From Corbicula japonica (taxonomy: Eukaryota; Mollusca; Bivalvia; Venerida; Cyrenidae), in the NCBI GenBank assembly GCA_038501625.1, contig JAZAYU010000015.1, forward strand, positions 5,292,991-5,356,990: 64,000 bases of DNA, in the 5' to 3' direction. The first letter of the stretch is position 1, and each line of letters opens with the position of its first letter. A program made the translations under genes and the position numbers. Shown here in pieces: positions 58,645 through 64,000 of the stretch. The notes beneath the pieces are model-generated. The model made no database searches. It saw nothing but the letters and a program-made list of their open reading frames with translations, and was not told the origin of the DNA.

Positions 58645-58652
58645 GCATACAG

Positions 58653-59036
58653 TATATAACGTGGTGGTTTATAATGTAGTCGGATTCAGTTGAAATATCT
58701 CGGAAATATTAGGTTTTTTGTAGAGTTAAAGCATTAAACCCCCCGGGGCTTAAATAGATCTATAATTTTAATAAAACTACAATTAAATAAATATTATAAG
58801 TTGATGTCACAAAATATAGTCTTAGCTGGCTGATTTTAGATTTACACTGTTTGCCCATATGATTTTATGTGTATCTTTTTCGTATCTGAGGAGTAAAAGG
58901 TTAATACAAATAAAGGTTAGTAAAGTTTAATTTAGAGTTGTTCACATACAATTTTGATTTCAGAATCTTGTTCCATCTCACATTATTAAATGACCATTAT
59001 TAATGTTGTATGTTGGTATGAACCACATTTGGAGAT
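58653..59036. other. Nothing recognised except a CCCCCCGGGG palindrome
   Basis: Host DNA next to the hAT element, AT-rich. AAACCCCCCGGGGCTTAAAT at 58737 resembles half of the palindromes at 53.5 and 56-57 kb. Confidence 0.4.
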
Positions 59037-59234
59037 CAGGCCTCTCACTAGACTTGCAAATCAGGGAGAAGTTTTTGCCATAATTTTAATAAATTATGGA
59101 GAAGTTTGCAGTCAACAGCATTGTTTCCCCATAAAGTCCATATAAAATGTCTTCTCCCATAGCTCAAAGAGGGGAGAAGTCTGGTCACTTTTAGGAGACT
59201 ACTTCTCCCAAGTCTCCCTCTAGTGAGAGCCCTG
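59037..59234. mobile_element. Short hAT-like MITE
   Basis: The left end CAGGCCTCTCACTAGA and the right end TCTAGTGAGAGCCCTG are inverted with one mismatch. The flanks share GGAGAT. Internally, GGGAGAAGT and ACTTCTCCC are inverted. Confidence 0.65.
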
Positions 59235-59384
59235 GAGATAGTGGATTTTTTATTATGTCTGACACTTGAAAAATCTCAAAAATGTATTATTTAAAAGCAA
59301 TGGTCAGCTGAAGTTGGTATTTTGTCAGGAACTATTCAAGCTTACCAGTTTTCTAGTTATGTAAAGACTAAAACTACCTGCTAC

Positions 59385-59531
59385 TACAATTTTTGTTTCA
59401 AATTTTATCACTGAACAACCAGTGAATGAATTGTTCAGGAAAGATTGAATTTAAAGATGGTATAAAGGTTGTGTCAAAATCTGGTTAATAACTGTAGAAA
59501 ATCAAAGGTTAAAAACAGAATTTAAAAGAAA
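59385..59531 (+). repeat. S block, third copy (right portion), followed by HP-D
   Basis: CTGCTACTACAATTTTTGTT to AAACAGAATTTAAAAGAA matches 35196-35335. The matching continuation (AAATCCCCAGGGC) appears only after HP-D, at 62814. Confidence 0.8.
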
Positions 59532-61089
59532 CTAGAAATGTGTCCATAGGACACGGATGCCCCCGCTATGCATCGTTTCCAGATACTAAAGTGCAATGAT
59601 GGGAATAATAGCATTTCAAAGACAGTTATGTTCGAGTAATTATAAGAATATGCATAAACTTGATGATCAAGTAAATTATTTGTATTTGTGGCACTGTTTT
59701 CTTCTTATTTCGGAAATGTTTGTGAAGAAGTTGGTGGTAATGCAATGCAATGTCATAGTGAACATTTGTGCCAAGTTATTTTGAAATCCCTTCATTCATA
59801 AAGAAGTTATAGCCCGAACAAGAAAATTCAAGTTTTAGTTACTGTGACCTTGACCTTGGACTTACAGGCATGGGTAATGTATGCAACACACCGCCTTGTC
59901 ATGGTGAACATTTGTGCCAAGTTATTTTGACAAGGAAATTCTATTTTTGGTAACAGTGACCTTGACCTTGGACCTACAGGTACACAACTCACCACCTTGT
60001 CATGGTGAACATTTCTGGCAAGTCATTTTGAAATTACTATATTCCCAATGTAGTTACAACCCTGACAAGAAAATTCTATTTTAGTAACAGTGACCTTGAC
60101 CTTGGACCTAGGCATGGGCATGGTACGGGACACACCATCTTGTCATGATGAACATTTGTGTCAAGTTATTTTGAAATCAATCTATTCCTAACAAAGTTAC
60201 AGCCCGGACAAGAGAATTCTATTTTTAGTAACAGTGACCTTGACCTACATGCATGGGCATGGTACGCGATACACCGCCCTGTCATGGTGAACATTTGTGT
60301 CAAGTTATTTTGAAATCCCTCCATTTATAATGAAGTTACAGCCTGGACAAGAAAATTCTATTTTTAGTAACAGTGACCTTGACCTTGGACCTTCAGGCTT
60401 GGGTATTGTGCAGACACACTGCCTTGTCATAGTGAACATTTGTGCAAAGTTATTTTGAAATCCCTCCATTCATAACAAAGTAACAGCCCGGACAAGAGAA
60501 TTCAATTTTAAGTAACACTGACCTTGACCTTTGACCTACAGGCATGGGCATGGTACGTGACACATCGCCCTGTCATGGTGAACATTTGTGCCAAGTTATT
60601 TTGAAATCCCTCTATTCATAACAAAGTAACAGCCCGGACAAGAAAATTCTATTTTTAGTAACAGTGACCTTAACCTTCGACCTAAAGGCTTGGGCATGTA
60701 TGAGACATACCGTCTTGATATGGTGAACAATTATACCAAGTTATTTTAAAATCCAATAAGAAATAACAAAGTTACAGAGCAGACAAGATTTTGCAAGAAA
60801 ATTCTATTTTTTAGTAACAGTGACCTTGACCTTGGACCTACAGTCACGACACACCGCCTTGTTATGGTGAACATTTGTGCCAAGTTATTTTGAAATCCCT
60901 CCGTTCCAAACAAAGTTAAGGGCAAAGTGTATATTTTTCTTAACACAAAATGTAAGTGAAAAAGGGGCATAATTTGAAAATATTGGAATGATGGTTATGA
61001 TGTAGATTTTGATGGTGAAAATATATTTCAAGTTTCAAGGCAGTATCTCAAGTAGTTTTTAAGTTATGGGCAAAATGCACAAAATATAA

Positions 61090-62560
61090 GAAACAAGATA
61101 TATTCCTATTAAAACTAATGTAAATGGAAGTATCAAAGGGCAATAACTTCTGAACAGAACATGTAAGAGCAAAACCCCACCTTTTTGCATAACAACATAT
61201 CAGGCCAAGCATTGTGGTAAAGTTTCATCAAATTCCCAGCAGAGGTGTAGGAGGAGCTGCGTTCACAAGATATATTCCTATTAAAACTAATGTAAATGGA
61301 ATTATCAAAGGGCCATAACTTCTGAATGGAACATGTAAGAGCAAAACCCCACCTTTATGCACAACAACATATCAGGCCAAGCATTGTGGTCAAGTTTCAT
61401 TAAATTCCCACCAGTATTGTAGGAGGAGTTGCGTTCACGAGATAAACTCCTATTAAAACTAATGTAAATGGAAGTATCAAAGGGCAATAACTTCTGAACG
61501 GAACATGTAAGAGCGAAACCCCACCTTCATGCACAACTACATATCAGGCCATGCATTGTGGTAAAGTTTCATCAAATTCCCAGCAGAGGTGTAGGAGGAG
61601 TTGCGTTCACAAGATATATTCCTATTAAAACTAATGTAAATGGAATTATCAAAGGGCCATAACTTCTGAACGGAACATGTAATAGCAAAACCCCACCTTT
61701 ATGCACAACAACATATCAGGCCAAGCATTGTGGTCAAGTTTCATTAAATTCCCACCAGTAGTGTAGGAGGAGTTGCGTTTACGAGATATACCGTATAGCG
61801 GGTTATTTCTGCGGTCAAAAATTTCTGCGTTTTGCCCTCAAAAATGGATGCAAAAATTTCTGCGTTTTTTATTTCTGCGTTTTCGGTTCCCATGAAGGAT
61901 AAATTTTTGCGGTTCAAATTGGGTAAGGTGTCGTAAGAATAACACGACTTTGATATACGCATACTATTTGATTTTCACAGATATTTTATTCATGAGTAAT
62001 ACCTGCTACTCAATTTATTTTATCAAAAAAAAACAACAACAAAGATATTAATCATCGATGAATAACAACTCTCAAACAACTATTCAATTGAATAGAATGT
62101 TTGAGAAATGTTTGAGCAAATGTCGCGTTTATAGTATGCCTATATGATAACAATGTGCGGTAATTGATCGTAATTATTTTACCCTGTCTGTATTATAAAA
62201 ATGGATTATCTCGGACATGGCCACTTCGACGATTTTCGCTTAAAATGAGATAAAATTTTGCGATTTAAATTTCTGCTGGTCTTTTATTTCTGCTGGATAT
62301 ATTTCTGCGATTTCATCCAAAGACCGCAGAAACGCAGAAATTTGACACCCGCAGAAATTACCCCCTATACGGTACTCCTTTTAAAACTAATGTAAATGGA
62401 AGTATCAAAGGGCAATAACTTCTGAACGGAACATGTAAGAGCGAAACCCCACCTTCATGCACAACTACATATCAGGCCAAGCATTGTGGTCAAGTTTCAT
62501 TAAATTCCGACCAGTAGTGTAGGAGGAGTTGCGTTCAGAGAATATCGGACGGACGGAAGG
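61090..62560 (+). repeat. 177-bp tandem array in HP-D copy 3
   Basis: Five units: ATTCCTATTAAAACTAATGT, AAATGGAAGTATCAAAGGGC, ATAACTTCTGAACGGAACAT, GTAAGAGCAAAACCCCACC, CATATCAGGCCAAGCATTG and GTAGGAGGAGTTGCGTTCAC. The fifth unit is separated by the MITE at 61791-62372. Confidence 0.9.
61791..62372. mobile_element. TIR MITE, TA target, inside the 177-bp array
   Basis: The left end CCGTATAGCGGGTTATTTCT and the right end in reverse CCGTATAGGGGGTAATTTCT continue with GCGG and AAATTTCTGCGTTT. TA at 61789-90 and 62373-74. The neighbouring unit reads GAGATAAACTCCTATTAAA without it. The interior is rich in ATTTCTGCG words. No transposase. Confidence 0.92.
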
Positions 62561-62813
62561 ACGGACGGAAGGACGGAAGTCCTGACAAATTGGTACTTAA
62601 GTGGCTTTCCTTCTGTTCTCCCCATTGTTCTTTTTAGCCACATAAACCGAAATAGCCACATAAACCCATTACGGAATGAATGACATCAAAGAAAATGTAC
62701 AGTTACCTATTGTCCCTACAGCCACCTAAGTACCAATTTATCCGGTCGGACGGACGGACGGACAGGAGCAACTCTTAATGCCCGTCGCCATTTCATGGCG
62801 GGGGCATAAAAAA

Positions 62814-63322
62814 AAATCCCCAGGGCCGGGCCCCTGGTCAATTTAACAACATGATTTTAATAATTTGTGTAGAAATCATCAACATCAATATTCATACCAA
62901 ATTTCATGACAATCGGACAAAAAATGTAACCTTTCTTGCGTTAACAAAATTTACCTTAGGGTTAGGGTTAGGTAAAAAGGCCCATAACTCCGCCAAAAAT
63001 AATCCGATCAGAAATTCCTTAGGATATGCACAACTATGCTTAGTGACAAACACTCCTGTGAAGTTTCAATGAAATCCCTCAAGCGGTTTTAGAGAAGAAG
63101 CGAGGACAAGATTTTGCTAAAAAGGGCCATAACTCAGCCAAAAATAATCCAAGCAGAAATTCCCAACGATATGCACAACTAAGCTTGGTGACAAACACTC
63201 CTGTGAAGTTTCAAAGAAATCCCTCAAGCGGTTTTGGAGAAGAAGCGAGGACAAGATTATTTCGGACGGAAGGACGGACGGAAAGTCCGATTACTATATG
63301 CCTCCCTTCGGGAGCATAAAAA
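62814..63322 (+). mobile_element. HP-C 3' end, copy 3
   Basis: The block CCCCAGGGCCGGGCCCCTGG, GACAATCGGACAAAAAATG, a telomere-like tract (62956-62972, three units) and two AACTCCGCCAAAAATAATCC units ends in GGACGGAAGGACGGACGG, then the hairpin ATGCCTCCC-TTC-GGGAGCAT and AAAAAA. It is the uninterrupted equivalent of 35344-35834 plus 40257-40279. Confidence 0.88.
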
Positions 63323-63887
63323 AAACACTGTTATGGATGGTTAAGAGCAAATTAAACAATAGCTCTGGGCAACGGGCAATCAGGTGAAAGCCAATTGAAT
63401 TCAAGTGCAAGGATATGTCATGTTCAGATAAGTTTCAGAGTATTGGCCTGCTCAAATTTGACACCAGAGGTGGCCTTGACCTTGAGCCAGCCAGGTTGGA
63501 ACATGGGTTCTGCACATCAGGTTCATGAACTGAACATTTCACTTAAGTTTTATGATATTCATTCTAGGGGTTCAGAAGATATGAACTGGACGCTAAATGC
63601 ATGGTTCAAATCTTCAAACACCACTGTTGACCTTGACATTGAGGCGACCATGTTGGAACATGGGTTCTGCATGTCGTCTTCATGGGGAGAATGTTTGACT
63701 AAAGTTTCATGAAATTCCTTCTAAGGGTTTAAAAGTTATGGACCTGACACGAAATACGCTCAAACACCACAGGCGGCCTTGACCTTGAGCCAGCCAGGTT
63801 GGAACATGGGTTTAGCACATCATGTTCATGAACTGAACATTTCACTTAACTTTCAAGATATTCATTCCAGGGGTTCAGAGAGCACCA
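63323..63887 (+). repeat. O-type tandem repeat, two to three units
   Basis: Units of about 170-190 bp contain GGCCTTGACCTTGAGCCAGC, CAGGTTGGAACATGGGTTC, TGCACATCAGGTTCATGAAC and ATTCATTCCAGGGGTTCAG. Related to 31080-31300. The 105-codon frame at 63395-63712 is repeat translation. Confidence 0.75.
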
Positions 63888-64000
63888 ATTAACTTGCCAG
63901 TTTGTGTACATACACTGTATACAGCTGAGACCTTTCATAAATTTAGTCTTAACATTTTGAGAATGTGCTACAATTTGTTGTTGTTGTTGTTGTTTTACAT
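63888..64000 (+). repeat. S block, copy cut by the window end
   Basis: TTAACTTGCCAGTTTGTGTA to GTGCTACAATTTG and (TTG)n matches 34805-34925. It is preceded by an O repeat here instead of an L array. Confidence 0.85.

Larger units (their letters stand above)
59532..62808 (+). mobile_element. HP-D element, copy 3
   Basis: It starts CTAGAAA. The hairpin is GTGTCC-ATA-GGACAC, then GGATGCCCCCGCTATGC. About nine M units occupy 59750-60915, two GGGGCATAATTTG units 60915-61090, and a 177-bp array 61090-62550. A GGACGGACGGACAGGAGC tract precedes the hairpin CGCCAT-TTC-ATGGCG and GGGGCATAAAA. The MITE at 61791 is a later insertion. Confidence 0.9.

Overview
The window is eukaryotic, AT-rich and almost wholly built of mobile and tandemly repeated DNA. 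It has introns with GT/AG borders, a non-LTR retrotransposon, and pogo, mariner and hAT transposons. It also has 140-180 bp tandem arrays carrying words such as GTGACCTTGACCTT and GGGGCATAACT, which I associate with bivalve mollusc genomes. Marine bivalve is my best guess. There are no bacterial or phage genes, and nearly all of the longer reading frames are translations of tandem repeats.

Host gene. Two short minus-strand exons, 32088-32182 and 4916-5020, join in frame and encode consecutive parts of the N-terminal winged-helix domain of PSMC3IP/HOP2, the meiotic recombination factor that works with MND1 and DMC1/RAD51. The 27-kb stretch between them is one intron. Later exons should lie left of position 1. 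I could not find exon 1, which should lie right of 32182.

Mobile elements. Most of the DNA belongs to families I label HP-A, B, C, D, I, J, N and Q (my names). They share one layout on the strand shown: a start CTAGA or CAAGAG; a 5-7 bp stem hairpin; a short sequence repeated inverted at the other end; a core of tandem repeats; a short GAC-rich or other tetranucleotide microsatellite; a 3' hairpin usually with loop TTC that contains the second inverted copy; then a run of A. They insert between two A's with no visible target duplication. This resembles Helentron-associated non-autonomous elements (HINE/DINE-1) and the bivalve 'pearl' elements. No Rep/helicase gene is present. Uninterrupted copies of several target sequences occur in the same window, so many element borders can be read directly.

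Layout. 1-4.1 kb: tandem arrays (HP-I end, K array), hAT MITE, a tRNA-derived SINE. 4.9-5.0 kb: HOP2 exon. 5.2-6.6 kb: TTAA-flanked TIR element. 6.7-8.5 kb: HP-N. 8.7-11.7 kb: a LINE split by HP-A. 12.8-17.7 kb: HP-J holding a pogo/Tigger transposon with a spliced transposase gene, and an HP-I element. 18.8-19.1 kb: TTAA MITE. 19.3-31 kb: nest K array > HP-B (10.1 kb) > HP-J (5.8 kb) > HP-A (2.9 kb, with a 1.1-kb GGT/GTT microsatellite). 31.5-32.2 kb: 17-copy minisatellite ending at the splice donor of the HOP2 exon. 32.4-32.6 kb: hairpin with 49-bp perfect arms. 33.6-40.8 kb: nest HP-D > HP-C > 4.4-kb TIR transposon > three MITEs. 41.8-43.0 kb: internally deleted mariner. 43.5-52.3 kb: second HP-C with nested elements. 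53.4-57.4 kb: foldback and palindrome arrays. 57.4-58.6 kb: hAT element with a perfect 8-bp target duplication. 59.4-64 kb: third HP-C/HP-D complex.

The host gene is therefore a small meiotic gene inside very large, repeatedly invaded non-coding DNA. The transposons are mostly non-autonomous; the pogo transposase is the only near-complete mobile-element gene. All work was by reading; no alignment or database search was run.
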